A stretch of DNA of 64,000 bases from WTFY01 sp964614915 (GTDB lineage Bacteria > Pseudomonadota > Gammaproteobacteria > UBA4575), in assembly GCA_964614915.1 (NCBI GenBank), contig CAZTNC010000006.1, positions 47,549 through 111,548 of the forward strand. The letters run 5' to 3'. Of this stretch, positions 51,334 to 60,556 are shown piece by piece; positions within the stretch are counted from its first letter, which is position 1; the number at the start of each line of letters is the position of its first letter. Position numbers and translations under genes: made by a program. The notes beneath the pieces are model-generated. The model searched no databases. It worked only from the letters and a program-made list of their open reading frames with translations, and had not been told where the DNA came from.

Positions 51334-52988
51334 GGGTTGCTCTCGGGGAGCCACGCCTCCTGTTTTTGTGCAGGGGATTCTGTGTTTGGATCCAGCACTG
51401 TGTCGATGTGTTCCAGTTCAGGGTTCGTGTCTGGATAGTCGAGGGTATAGTGCAGGCCGCGACTTTCTTTGCGGGACAATGCGCTCTTGATGATAATGTC
51501 TGCAACCAGCGTGATGTTCCTTAACTCGATCAGGTCACCGTTCACACGAAAGTTGCTGTAGTACTCGTCGATTTCCGAAATGAGCAAATCCACGCGCCGC
51601 TTGGCCCGCTGGAGCCGCTTTGTGGTGCGTACGATGCCCACGTAGTCCCACATGAACCTTCTCAGCTCGTCCCAGTTATGGGCGACAACGATCTCTTCAT
51701 CGGGTTCTGTCACACGACTCTCATCCCAGGGGGGGATGTCCCAATCAAATGTTTCCAGGTGCTTGCCAGCATTGATCTCCTGGCTCGTTGCATTGGCGAA
51801 GACCAGGCATTCAAGCAGAGAATTGCTGGCCATACGATTTGCACCATGCAACCCGGTGTGCGTGGTCTCGCCAATCGCGTACAGATGGCTGACATCCGTG
51901 TGGCCCTTCAGGTCCGTCATCACTCCGCCGCAGGTGTAGTGCGCTGCAGGTACCACCGGTACCGGTTCCCTGCTCATGTCATAGCCCAGTTTAAGACAAC
52001 GCGCGTAGACATTCGGAAAGTGCTGCTGGATAAAGTTCTTGGGCTTGTGGCTGATGTCCAGGTACACACAATCGATGCCGAGCTTTTTCATCTTGTGATC
52101 GATTGCACGGGCAACGATATCGCGGGGCGCGAGTACGCCGCGCGAGTCATATTCGTGCATGAATTCCGAACCATCGGGAAGCAACAGCCGGCCTCCTTCT
52201 CCCCGCACGCTCTCCGTGATCAGGTAGGACTTTGCGTTTGGATGGTACAGGCATGTGGGATGGAATTGCATGAATTCCATGTTTGCAACGCGGCAGCCCG
52301 CGCGCCAGGCCATGGCAATGCCATCTCCCGATGACCCGTCCGGGTTGCTGGTGTACAGGTACACCTTGTTCGCGCCGCCCGTTGCCAGTACGACGTGTCG
52401 TGCCCTGAATGTTTCCACACGCTGGTTATCCGTATCCAGCACATAGGCGCCCACGCAGCGATTCTCGGTTCCGGCTCCCGGCACGCCCGAGAGCTTGTGC
52501 GTGGTGATCAGATCGATTGTGATGTGCTGTTCGAATACCCGGATGTGCGCCTTCTCGGAGACCGTTCTGATGAGCGTATTCTGTATGGCCCGGCCGGTTG
52601 CATCAGCGGCATGCACCACCCTTCGCTGGGTGTGGCCGCCTTCGCGCGTCAGGTGCAAATAGGATTTGCCGTCTGCGCCTTTCTCGCGCGTGAACTTGAT
52701 CCCCAGGTCTGTCAGCCATGCAATCATTTCCTTTCCGTGGACGACGGTGTGATACACCGCATTTTCGTCGCAAAGCCCCACACCCGCATCCATGGTATCT
52801 GCCATGTGCTGATCAATGGAGTCACCTTCATCGATGACTGCAGAAATCCCGCCCTGGGCCCAAGCCGTGCTGCCTGCATCCAGGCTGCCCTTGGAGAGCA
52901 CAGCCACCTGCATGCTCGGGTCAATGCGCAACGCCAGGCTCAAGCCGGCGGCGCCGCTACCGATGATCAGAACGTCAAAATCATGCAT
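51309..52988 (-). CDS. nadB: L-aspartate oxidase
   Basis: 559 residues. First enzyme of de novo NAD synthesis: oxidises L-aspartate to iminoaspartate with FAD. FAD-binding GSGAAGLSLALRI at the N terminus, GRAIQNTLIRTV, the flavin loop STAWAQGGISAV, HPTCLYHPNAK, the active-site SEFMHEYDSRGVLAPRDIVARAI and AAHYTCGGVMTD. About 20 residues longer than E. coli NadB at the C terminus, where it overlaps orn convergently. nadA and nadC are not in the window. Confidence 0.96.
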   Translation of the reverse strand: MHDFDVLIIGSGAAGLSLALRIDPSMQVAVLSKGSLDAGSTAWAQGGISAVIDEGDSIDQHMADTMDAGVGLCDENAVYHTVVHGKEMIAWLTDLGIKFTREKGADGKSYLHLTREGGHTQRRVVHAADATGRAIQNTLIRTVSEKAHIRVFEQHITIDLITTHKLSGVPGAGTENRCVGAYVLDTDNQRVETFRARHVVLATGGANKVYLYTSNPDGSSGDGIAMAWRAGCRVANMEFMQFHPTCLYHPNAKSYLITESVRGEGGRLLLPDGSEFMHEYDSRGVLAPRDIVARAIDHKMKKLGIDCVYLDISHKPKNFIQQHFPNVYARCLKLGYDMSREPVPVVPAAHYTCGGVMTDLKGHTDVSHLYAIGETTHTGLHGANRMASNSLLECLVFANATSQEINAGKHLETFDWDIPPWDESRVTEPDEEIVVAHNWDELRRFMWDYVGIVRTTKRLQRAKRRVDLLISEIDEYYSNFRVNGDLIELRNITLVADIIIKSALSRKESRGLHYTLDYPDTNPELEHIDTVLDPNTESPAQKQEAWLPESNPQTVLFRR

Positions 52989-53099
52989 GAGTGGGCAAAA
53001 TTTCCGTAGTGCAGGCAGACTGCGTGGTAAATGATGTGTCCCAGTTTAGCAAAACCGGGGGGTTACACAGTAATATGGGAGATCAAAGGGGTCTGGTAA

Positions 53100-53126
53100 G
53101 AACTCTTTCAGTTTGAAATTGTCATA
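53100..53126 (+). promoter_or_regulatory. Candidate sigma-E-type promoter upstream of rpoE
   Basis: GAACTC (53100-53105), 16 bases, TCATA (53122-53126), close to the RpoE/AlgU consensus GAACTT-N16-TCTGA. Predicted start near 53133. Such a site would make the operon autoregulated. Confidence 0.5.
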
Positions 53127-53179
53127 GTGGGTATGGCAAGTCAGCTAGGGACAGCCGATGGTAAAGGAGCCAAGCCCAA

Positions 53180-53755
53180 ATGGGCGCAGACAATCACGAT
53201 AGGGAGCTGGTAAGAAGAGCTCAGAAAGGGGACAAGGCAGCATTCGATGCACTGGTAATCAAGTATCAGTACAAGGTGATCAATCTTGTGCGTCGCTTTG
53301 TACAGGATGAGGACGAGGCCCAGGATGTCGCGCAGGAAGCTTTTATCAAGGCCTATCGAGGGCTAGCAAATTTTCGGGGTGACAGCGCTTTTTATACGTG
53401 GCTGTATCAGATTGTGGTCAATTCCGCCAAGAATCATATCGTGTCGAGACGTCGCAAGACACCCGCCTATACGGTGGATGTCGAGGATGCCGAGCACATG
53501 GAGTCTGCCACCCTGATGAAAGAGCAGGATACTCCGGAAGGGAATCTGCTTACCCGTGAGATTGAAGACACCGTCTGGCAGGTGATACAGGGATTGCATG
53601 ATGATCTGAGAACTGCCATCACGCTGCGCGAAATCGAGGGAATGAGCTATGACGAAATTGCCAGCGTAATGCAATGCCCGGTCGGGACCGTCAGGTCCAG
53701 GATTTTTCGCGCACGTGCGGCCATCGATAAATGCCTTAAACCACTGCTATACTGA
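53180..53755 (+). CDS. rpoE: RNA polymerase sigma factor RpoE/AlgU
   Basis: 191 residues, ECF sigma factor of the envelope-stress response. Region 2 (LVIKYQYKVINLVRRFVQDE and DVAQEAFIKAYRGLANFRGD, FYTWLYQIVVNSAKNH) and region 4 (ALREIEGMSYDEIASVMQCP-like, VGTVRSRIFRARAAI) are intact. AAGGAG at 53163-53168 precedes the ATG. Head of rpoE-rseA-rseB-degP. Confidence 0.96.
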   Translation: MGADNHDRELVRRAQKGDKAAFDALVIKYQYKVINLVRRFVQDEDEAQDVAQEAFIKAYRGLANFRGDSAFYTWLYQIVVNSAKNHIVSRRRKTPAYTVDVEDAEHMESATLMKEQDTPEGNLLTREIEDTVWQVIQGLHDDLRTAITLREIEGMSYDEIASVMQCPVGTVRSRIFRARAAIDKCLKPLLY

Positions 53756-53775
53756 CTGTACAGAGTGATCGCACC

Positions 53776-54321
53776 ATGAAGGAAACGGACCAGGAACTTG
53801 TATCCAGAATACTGGATGAAGGTATTTCCGAGTTTGAAACTCGGCGCATTTTAAAGAAAATACAGCAAGACCCGGAACTGTACTCCACCTACCAGCGCTA
53901 TAACCTCATCGGTGACGCCATGCGCAGGCAACTGCCAGGCCGGCTGAATCCCGATTTCAGCAAGGAAGTGATGAGCAAGCTGTCCTCCGCCCCGGAATCG
54001 GAAACCAGGCGTTCGTCGTACTGGCCCAAAAACATGAAAGTCCCGGCGGCAATGGGAATCGCTGCCGTGCTCGCCGTTTTTTCTTTCGTGGCGCTGCAGG
54101 ATTTCATCCCGTTGACCCCGTCTTCAAGTGTCGCCCCGGCAGAGGTCGCCGAGCATGTGGTCGAGGACGAAGTTCAGGATTTTGCCTCCAGCCCCAAGGC
54201 CGCCGAGGACTTCAACAGCTACATCGTCAACCATGCCGAATATGCATCGCCCCGGGTGTCCATGCCCCGCGTGAGAATTGTAAGTTACAACCGTCCCTAC
54301 AGCGAAAATGGCAATCAATAG
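53776..54321 (+). CDS. rseA: Sigma-E anti-sigma factor RseA (MucA)
   Basis: 181 residues, single-pass inner-membrane protein. The cytoplasmic anti-sigma domain (1-~85) has the family pattern ELVSRILDEGISEFETRRIL and YNLIGDAMR; the membrane segment is ~89-108 (MGIAAVLAVFSFVALQDF); the rest is periplasmic, where DegS would cut. Membrane topology and position identify it. Confidence 0.92.
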   Translation: MKETDQELVSRILDEGISEFETRRILKKIQQDPELYSTYQRYNLIGDAMRRQLPGRLNPDFSKEVMSKLSSAPESETRRSSYWPKNMKVPAAMGIAAVLAVFSFVALQDFIPLTPSSSVAPAEVAEHVVEDEVQDFASSPKAAEDFNSYIVNHAEYASPRVSMPRVRIVSYNRPYSENGNQ

Positions 54322-55290
54322 ATGATGGTTCTGATTCGACTGTTGCTGGCCGCCATGCTGGCTGGAAATATTTCTGCCGTTCTGGCAGAAGACAAAATCT
54401 GGAAGCTGCTGAATCAGATGAACCATGCCCTGGAGACTGGAAATTACCAGGGTACTTTCGTGTTCATGCATGATGGCAAGGTGGAGACCTTGGAAATTGT
54501 GCATGGCCACTCGGACTATGGTGTGCGCGAAAAGCTGCTGTCCCTTACCGGCGATGCACGGGAAGTGATCCGGGACCGGGATGTGCTGACCTGCATATGG
54601 CCAAAAGACAAGCTGGTCGTCATTGAACCAGCACCGTCCAGATACGGCCTGCCATCCTTTTTGCCTGCAAATCTCGATGATCTGGCGCTGCACTACAAGT
54701 TGAAGGAAACGGGCTCGGCCCGGATTGCCGGGTTCAACTGCCAGATCGTGCGCTTCACCCCTCTGGATACCTATCGGTATGGGCATGAACTGTGTATCGA
54801 AACCGGTTCGGGTATGTTGCTCAAGTCGAGAACGTTCGACAAAGAGGGTGAAACCATGGAAAGCATGATGTTCACCAGCTTCAGCATGCTCGAATCTGTA
54901 CCGGATTCGATGTTCAGGCGAAGCACACCACTGGAAGGGTACACATGGAAGGTTGCGGGGTTTGGGCCGGATGGGGAAATGCCACCGGATCATGCTTGGA
55001 AAATACGCAACCTGCCTCCCGGGTTTTCACTGAGCAGCGTGACAAGGCGCCAGACGAGTGTGAGCAAAAGTCCGGTCCAGCATATTGTGCTGACGGATGG
55101 TCTGGTGTCGGTTTCCGTGTTCATCAGCAAGGTGGAGGATCCGCGGCATTTTTATGAAGGCGCGCATAACAAGGGTGTGATCAGTGCGTATGCGCGTGAT
55201 CTGAACCGGCATCAGATCACGGTCATTGGCGAGGTTCCCGAGGGGACTGTAAAAAGTATCGGCGAATCGGTTTTCTATTCGGGTCCCTGA
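54322..55290 (+). CDS. rseB: Sigma-E regulatory protein RseB (MucB)
   Basis: 322 residues. Signal peptide ending near AVLAEDK; then the lipoprotein-binding-like domain with MNHALETGNYQGTFVF, HGHSDYGVREKLLSLTG, and the C-terminal domain with TDGLVSVSVFISKVED. Periplasmic protein that shields RseA from proteolysis and senses LPS. The ATG follows the rseA stop directly. Confidence 0.94.
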   Translation: MMVLIRLLLAAMLAGNISAVLAEDKIWKLLNQMNHALETGNYQGTFVFMHDGKVETLEIVHGHSDYGVREKLLSLTGDAREVIRDRDVLTCIWPKDKLVVIEPAPSRYGLPSFLPANLDDLALHYKLKETGSARIAGFNCQIVRFTPLDTYRYGHELCIETGSGMLLKSRTFDKEGETMESMMFTSFSMLESVPDSMFRRSTPLEGYTWKVAGFGPDGEMPPDHAWKIRNLPPGFSLSSVTRRQTSVSKSPVQHIVLTDGLVSVSVFISKVEDPRHFYEGAHNKGVISAYARDLNRHQITVIGEVPEGTVKSIGESVFYSGP

Positions 55291-55401
55291 ACTGCCGGTT
55301 GCTTCCATAAACCCGTTCAACTCTTTACTTGGATCACAAGGCCTGGCTTGTAACGAAGCTTTGTGCAAGGCAGACCAGTACGTTAACGCGGAGTCTAGAT
55401 C

Positions 55402-56844
55402 ATGAAAATTGGGAATACTGTTATAAGCTACTTAATCGGGTTCGGTTTCTTGCTGGCAATTGCCAGCCAGGCCCAGAGCCGTTCCGGTCTTCCGGATTTT
55501 ACCGAACTCGTTGAAGATACTGCCGGCGTTGTGGTGAATATCAGTACCAGCAAACCGACCGAGGTGCAGCGCGGTCTGCCTCCCGGGATGGACATCCCCG
55601 GATTCCCCAAAGATGGTCCGCTTGGTGATTTCTTCCAGCGTTTTTTCGGCGAACAAGGTGAAGGCGGCGGGGAGTTCTTTAATTCACGCTCACTGGGCTC
55701 AGGCTTCATCATTTCGGATGATGGCTACGTCATTACCAATCACCATGTTGTGAAGGATGCAGAAGAGATCATCGTCAAGCTGAACGATCGGAGGATGCTG
55801 GTTGCTGAACTCGTCGGCAGCGATCCCCGCAGTGATATTGCATTGCTGAAACTGGACGCTACAGATTTGCCCACGGCCAAGCTGGGCACTTCCAAGGACG
55901 TGAAGGTCGGGCAGTGGGTATTGGCCATTGGCTCGCCATTCGGGTTTGACGCTTCGGTGACCGCCGGCATCGTGAGTGCCAAGGGACGCAGCCTGCCGAG
56001 CGAGAACTATGTCCCGTTTATCCAAACAGATGTGGCAATCAATCCGGGAAATTCCGGCAGCCCCCTGTTTGATCTGGATGGCGATGTTATCGGTATCAAT
56101 TCACAGATTTACACTCGCTCGGGCGGTTTTATGGGCCTGTCATTTGCCATCCCGATTGAAGTTGCCGTGGATGTCGTGGATCAGCTCAAGACCCATGGCT
56201 TTGTGTCCCGGGGATGGCTGGGGGTGTACATACAGGAAGTGACCATGGAGCTAGCCCAGTCCTTTGGCATGGATAAGCCGGCGGGCGCGCTGGTGGCTAA
56301 GATCCTGCCTGGAAGTCCGGCAGAGGGCACGGATCTCGAGGTGGGGGACATTATTTTGGGCTATAACGGCGAAGAGATAGAAAGTTCTGCTGCATTGCCG
56401 GTTATGGTGGGCCAGACCAAGGTGGGTGAAACTGTAAAACTGAAAGTCATGCGCGATGGCAAGACCCGAACCGTCAAACTGAAGGTCGGTCAACTGCCGG
56501 ACAAGGACCAGGTCCTGGCAAGCCAGGCCGATGCCGAGGCTGAGGAAGAGCAGACCGATACCGTGTTGGGCCTTTCCATGCGCGCACTCTCAGAACAGGA
56601 AATTGAGACCATGAAGCTGGACAAAGGTGGCCTGGTGGTACTTGATGTACAGGGAGACCCTGCAAGATTTGCAGGGATCCGGAAAGGCGATGTGGTCCAG
56701 ATGGTCAATGGCAAACCTGTGAATACGGTTGGTGACTTCAAGGCTCTCATCGAAAACCTGCCGGCTGGCAAGTATGTCTCCTTGCTTGTGCAGCGCCCGC
56801 AAGGACCGGAATTCCTGGCCATGCGGATCCCTGAAAACCCGTAA
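55402..56844 (+). CDS. degP: Periplasmic serine protease DegP/MucD
   Basis: 480 residues. Signal peptide, cleavage near ASQA-QS. Protease domain with His in TNHHVVKDA, Asp in DPRSDIALLKL and Ser in NPGNSGSPLF; then two PDZ domains (~270-360 and ~385-470). Degrades or refolds misfolded envelope proteins. Placement after rseB matches the MucD arrangement of pseudomonads rather than the enteric one. The longer Q-linker with acidic EEEQ (377-387) is typical. Confidence 0.95.
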   Translation: MKIGNTVISYLIGFGFLLAIASQAQSRSGLPDFTELVEDTAGVVVNISTSKPTEVQRGLPPGMDIPGFPKDGPLGDFFQRFFGEQGEGGGEFFNSRSLGSGFIISDDGYVITNHHVVKDAEEIIVKLNDRRMLVAELVGSDPRSDIALLKLDATDLPTAKLGTSKDVKVGQWVLAIGSPFGFDASVTAGIVSAKGRSLPSENYVPFIQTDVAINPGNSGSPLFDLDGDVIGINSQIYTRSGGFMGLSFAIPIEVAVDVVDQLKTHGFVSRGWLGVYIQEVTMELAQSFGMDKPAGALVAKILPGSPAEGTDLEVGDIILGYNGEEIESSAALPVMVGQTKVGETVKLKVMRDGKTRTVKLKVGQLPDKDQVLASQADAEAEEEQTDTVLGLSMRALSEQEIETMKLDKGGLVVLDVQGDPARFAGIRKGDVVQMVNGKPVNTVGDFKALIENLPAGKYVSLLVQRPQGPEFLAMRIPENP

Positions 56845-56932
56845 CAGGATGCCGATGGGGTATCATGCACAGGCCCGGTGATCCACGAGTACAGGTACAG
56901 GAGGGGGCCTGCAGGTTCAGGTTGTTAGTGAC

Positions 56933-58723
56933 ATGGAGCGCATCCGTAACTTTTCCATCATTGCACACATCGACCATGGGAAATCTACGTTAGCGGACCG
57001 CTTTATCCAGCACTGCGGTGGCCTGTCCGAGCGCGAGATGAGCGAGCAGGTGCTGGACTCCATGGACCTCGAGCGCGAGCGTGGCATCACGATCAAAGCC
57101 CAGAGCGTATCCCTGCAATACCGGGCCAGGGATGGTCAGGAATACGAGCTGAATTTCATCGACACCCCTGGACACGTTGATTTTTCCTATGAGGTGTCGC
57201 GCTCCCTCGCTGCCTGTGAAGGCGCACTGCTGATCGTCGATGCCTGCCAGGGCGTGGAAGCCCAGAGTGTTGCCAATTGCCACACCGCGGTCGCTCTCGG
57301 CCTGGAAATAATCCCTGTGCTCAACAAGATTGACCTGCCCTCTGCAGACCCCGATCGCGTGGTATCCGAGATCGAGGAAGTAATCGGCATTGATGCATCG
57401 GAGCCGCTGCTGGTGAGTGCCAAGACCGGACAAGGTGTGGAAGAGGTGCTGGAAGCGATCGTGCATCGGTTCCCCGCGCCGGAGGGACTGGAATCTGCTC
57501 CGCTGAAAGCACTGGTCATCGATTCGTGGTTTGACAGTTACGTGGGTGTGATCTCACTTGTGCGTGTGGTGCAGGGAACCATCAAGCCAAAACAGAAAAT
57601 CACCGCCATGTCATCTGGTCAGCGCTACCAGGTCGAGAAACTGGGGGTATTCACACCCAAACGTACAGACACGCAGAGCCTGGGGTCGGGACAGGTGGGT
57701 TTTGTGGTCTGCGGGATCAAGGATGTCTCTGCGGCGAAAATAGGGGACACTTTCACGTCGGCCTCAAATCCTGCGGAGAGCCCCCTGGAAGGATTCAAGG
57801 AAGTCCAGCCCAATGTTTTCGCGGGAGTCTTTCCAATCAATTCCAACGACTACGAGCCGTTTCGCACCGCCCTTGAAAAACTTCGCCTCAACGACTCGGC
57901 CTTCACGTATGAGCCGGAAACTTCGGATGCCCTGGGTTTTGGTTTTCGATGCGGTTTTCTCGGCATGCTGCATATGGAAATCGTCCAGGAGCGCCTGGAG
58001 CGCGAATACGCGCTGGACTTGATAACTACCGCTCCTACGGTGGTGCATGAAGTACATACGACGGACGGTGAGACCAGCTATATCCACAATCCCTCGGCAT
58101 TGCCGCCGGCCAACAGGATCCGGGAAGTCCGGGAACCGGTGATCCAGGCATCCATTCTGGTCCCGCACAAGTATGTCGGTAACGTGATTACCCTGTGCAT
58201 GGAAAGACGAGGCACGCAAAAAAGCCTGCACTACCATGGCAGCCAGGTGTCTTTGGTGTTCGAATTGCCGCTGAGCGAAGTGGCCCTGGATTTTTTTGAC
58301 AAGCTGAAGTCGGTCAGCCGCGGTTATGCCTCGTTTGATTATGAACAGTCCCATTTTGCACCGGCACCCCTGGTCAAGCTCGACATCCTGATCAACGGCG
58401 AGCGCGTCGATGCCTTGTCCACCGTCGTGCACAGGACCCAGGCCGAAGCCTATGGCAGGGAACTTGCTGAAAAGATGAGGGAGATCATCCCGAGACAGAT
58501 GTACGATGTTGCGATACAGGCCGCAATCGGTTCGAAAATAATTGCTAGGACGACGGCCAAGGCACTCAGGAAAAATGTTACCGCAAAGTGTTATGGTGGC
58601 GACGTCACCCGCAAGAAGAAACTGCTGGAAAAACAAAAGGCGGGCAAGAAACGCATGAAACAGATTGGCAAGGTTGAAATTCCGCAAGAAGCCTTCCTAG
58701 CGGCACTGCATCTGGAAAAATAG
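56933..58723 (+). CDS. lepA: Elongation factor 4 (LepA)
   Basis: 596 residues, canonical length. Translation GTPase that acts on stalled or immature ribosomes. G1 AHIDHGKST, G2 RGITIKAQS, G3 DTPGHVDF, G4 NKIDLP, plus the LepA-specific C-terminal domain ending with KQIGKVEIPQEAFLAAL. Follows degP by 88 bp, as mucD-lepA in pseudomonads. Confidence 0.98.
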   Translation: MERIRNFSIIAHIDHGKSTLADRFIQHCGGLSEREMSEQVLDSMDLERERGITIKAQSVSLQYRARDGQEYELNFIDTPGHVDFSYEVSRSLAACEGALLIVDACQGVEAQSVANCHTAVALGLEIIPVLNKIDLPSADPDRVVSEIEEVIGIDASEPLLVSAKTGQGVEEVLEAIVHRFPAPEGLESAPLKALVIDSWFDSYVGVISLVRVVQGTIKPKQKITAMSSGQRYQVEKLGVFTPKRTDTQSLGSGQVGFVVCGIKDVSAAKIGDTFTSASNPAESPLEGFKEVQPNVFAGVFPINSNDYEPFRTALEKLRLNDSAFTYEPETSDALGFGFRCGFLGMLHMEIVQERLEREYALDLITTAPTVVHEVHTTDGETSYIHNPSALPPANRIREVREPVIQASILVPHKYVGNVITLCMERRGTQKSLHYHGSQVSLVFELPLSEVALDFFDKLKSVSRGYASFDYEQSHFAPAPLVKLDILINGERVDALSTVVHRTQAEAYGRELAEKMREIIPRQMYDVAIQAAIGSKIIARTTAKALRKNVTAKCYGGDVTRKKKLLEKQKAGKKRMKQIGKVEIPQEAFLAALHLEK

Positions 58724-58736
58724 CGTGAGGATAACC

Positions 58737-59666
58737 ATGTCGAGAGTTTTTGCCTGTCTGCTTTTCTGCGGTGTGCTGCTGGCGGTTCCGCTCACCGCCC
58801 AGGCAGACTTCATGCGTGTGACAATGCTGGGCACCGGCAGCCCGCGTGTCGACCCCGACCGGGCAGGATCGGCGGTTCTGGTCGAAGCAGGTGGCAAGGT
58901 CTTGCTATTTGATGCCGGGCGAGGCGTCGTGCCGAGGCTTGGCCAACTCGGAATGCACATTGCCAAGATCGATACGGTATTCCTGACACACCTGCATTCG
59001 GACCATATCTTTGGCCTGGATGACCTGTGGATCACGGGCTGGGTGTACCAGCGCCCGCAGCCGCTTACCGTGTATGGTCCGGCCGGTACCTCCAGCTTTG
59101 CCAGGGGTCTGGAGCAGGCCTTTGCCTACGACATCGCCGTGCGCAACCAGTATGCCGGCCTGGACAAGGATGCCATCCGGCTGGTGACCCATGAAATTAA
59201 GCCGGGCGTGGTGTACTCGAAAGACCGGGTCAAGGTCACGACATTCCTGGTGGACCATGGACTGGTGACGCCGGCCTATGGATACCGGATCGATTTCGGA
59301 GACCGCTCAGTGGTGATCTCCGGGGATACCTCATACTCTGAAACTCTGGTGGAGCATGCACGGGGAACAGATCTGCTGATCCACGAGTTTTTTGCAGCAC
59401 GTCCGGACCTGCTGGAAAAGAACCCGCGTCTGCGCAGAATCGAGCGTTACCATACCAACCCGGAGCAGATGGTGCGCGTCCTCAACGAGACGCACCCGAG
59501 GGTTGCGGTGACGACTCATATGATCCTGGCAGGTGTGCGCCCCGATGAGATATTACGCAGCCTGCGCGAGGGCTATGCGGGGGAGATACACATGGGAGAG
59601 GACCTGATGCAGTTTGAGATCGGAAGCCAGGTCAGGATGTCGAGATTTGAAGGTATCCGACGGTAG
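58737..59666 (+). CDS. Exported metallo-beta-lactamase / RNase Z-like hydrolase
   Basis: 309 residues from the ATG at 58737, seven bases after GAGG; a GTG at 58725 is possible. Clear signal peptide (VFACLLFCGVLLAVPLTAQA), so periplasmic. The fold resembles the RNase Z/arylsulfatase branch: MLGTGSPRVDPDRAGS, the zinc motif THLHSDHIFGLDD, ISGDTSYSETL, and a late THMILAG. A secreted member cannot be a tRNA nuclease; sulfatase or phosphodiesterase activity is more likely. Substrate unknown. Sits between lepA and folP. Confidence 0.85.
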   Translation: MSRVFACLLFCGVLLAVPLTAQADFMRVTMLGTGSPRVDPDRAGSAVLVEAGGKVLLFDAGRGVVPRLGQLGMHIAKIDTVFLTHLHSDHIFGLDDLWITGWVYQRPQPLTVYGPAGTSSFARGLEQAFAYDIAVRNQYAGLDKDAIRLVTHEIKPGVVYSKDRVKVTTFLVDHGLVTPAYGYRIDFGDRSVVISGDTSYSETLVEHARGTDLLIHEFFAARPDLLEKNPRLRRIERYHTNPEQMVRVLNETHPRVAVTTHMILAGVRPDEILRSLREGYAGEIHMGEDLMQFEIGSQVRMSRFEGIRR

Positions 59667-59688
59667 TTGGAACGCAGGGAAAACCACC

Positions 59689-60507
59689 GTGGCGCTTGAT
59701 TACTCCAAACCGCTTCTGATGGGCATACTCAATGTCACACCGGACAGTTTTTCAGATGGTGGGGCATACCCGTCTTCCAGGGAAGCCATTGCGTGCGGGA
59801 TCGAAATGGCCGCACAGGGCGCGGATATCATCGATGTGGGCGGCGAGTCGACGCGGCCCGGCTCGGAACGTGTGCGTGCCTCCGAACAAAAGCGCCGGGT
59901 GATCGATGTCATCGCCGGGCTTCGCGAAGAGTTGCCCGAAGCCGTTCATATCAGTATCGACACGACCCTGTCCGAGGTGGCCTGGGCAGCCCTGGATTGC
60001 GGGGCTACCATGCTGAACGATGTGAGCGCAGGCCGGGATGACCCGGACTTACTGGGCCTTGCGGCCGATGCAAACGTGCCGATTTGCCTGATGCACATGC
60101 TGGGAGAGCCTGCGACCATGCAGGAGAATCCCGAGTATCAAAATGTCACACAGGAAGTTTCTGATTTCCTGCTTGAGCGCGCTGAGCAGGCAAAAGCCAT
60201 GGGGGTCCGGCAGGAGAACATCATTCTCGACCCAGGCATCGGGTTTGGCAAAAGAACCCGGCACAACCTGGAGTTGCTGAGAAACCTGGAAAAACTGACA
60301 GGACTGGGTTACCCGGTTTTACTTGGCACAAGCCGCAAACGCTTTATCGGCGAAATCTCAAGCCAGGAAGATCCGCAGGCAAGGATGCCGGCAACCTGCG
60401 CGACGTCAGCACTGGGTGTGCTGGCAGGGGTAAGGATTTTTCGGGTCCATGACGTCTGGCAGAACCGCCAAGCCATTGATGTCGCCTTTGCTATTCGCGC
60501 AAGCTGA
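59689..60507 (+). CDS. folP: Dihydropteroate synthase
   Basis: 272 residues from the GTG at 59689, which has AGGGA nine bases upstream; an in-frame ATG at 59614 overlaps the previous gene and adds unlike sequence. Condenses 6-hydroxymethyl-dihydropterin pyrophosphate with p-aminobenzoate in folate synthesis. Signatures LMGILNVTPDSFSDGG, IDVGGESTRPGSE, LDPGIGFGKRTRHNLEL and GTSRKRFIG are intact. It is away from its usual place between ftsH and glmM. Confidence 0.96.
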   Translation: MALDYSKPLLMGILNVTPDSFSDGGAYPSSREAIACGIEMAAQGADIIDVGGESTRPGSERVRASEQKRRVIDVIAGLREELPEAVHISIDTTLSEVAWAALDCGATMLNDVSAGRDDPDLLGLAADANVPICLMHMLGEPATMQENPEYQNVTQEVSDFLLERAEQAKAMGVRQENIILDPGIGFGKRTRHNLELLRNLEKLTGLGYPVLLGTSRKRFIGEISSQEDPQARMPATCATSALGVLAGVRIFRVHDVWQNRQAIDVAFAIRAS

Positions 60508-60556
60508 AGGTCCCACCCAGGCAGGGGTGGTCTTCGTCTGCGAAGCAGTTGGGGTC

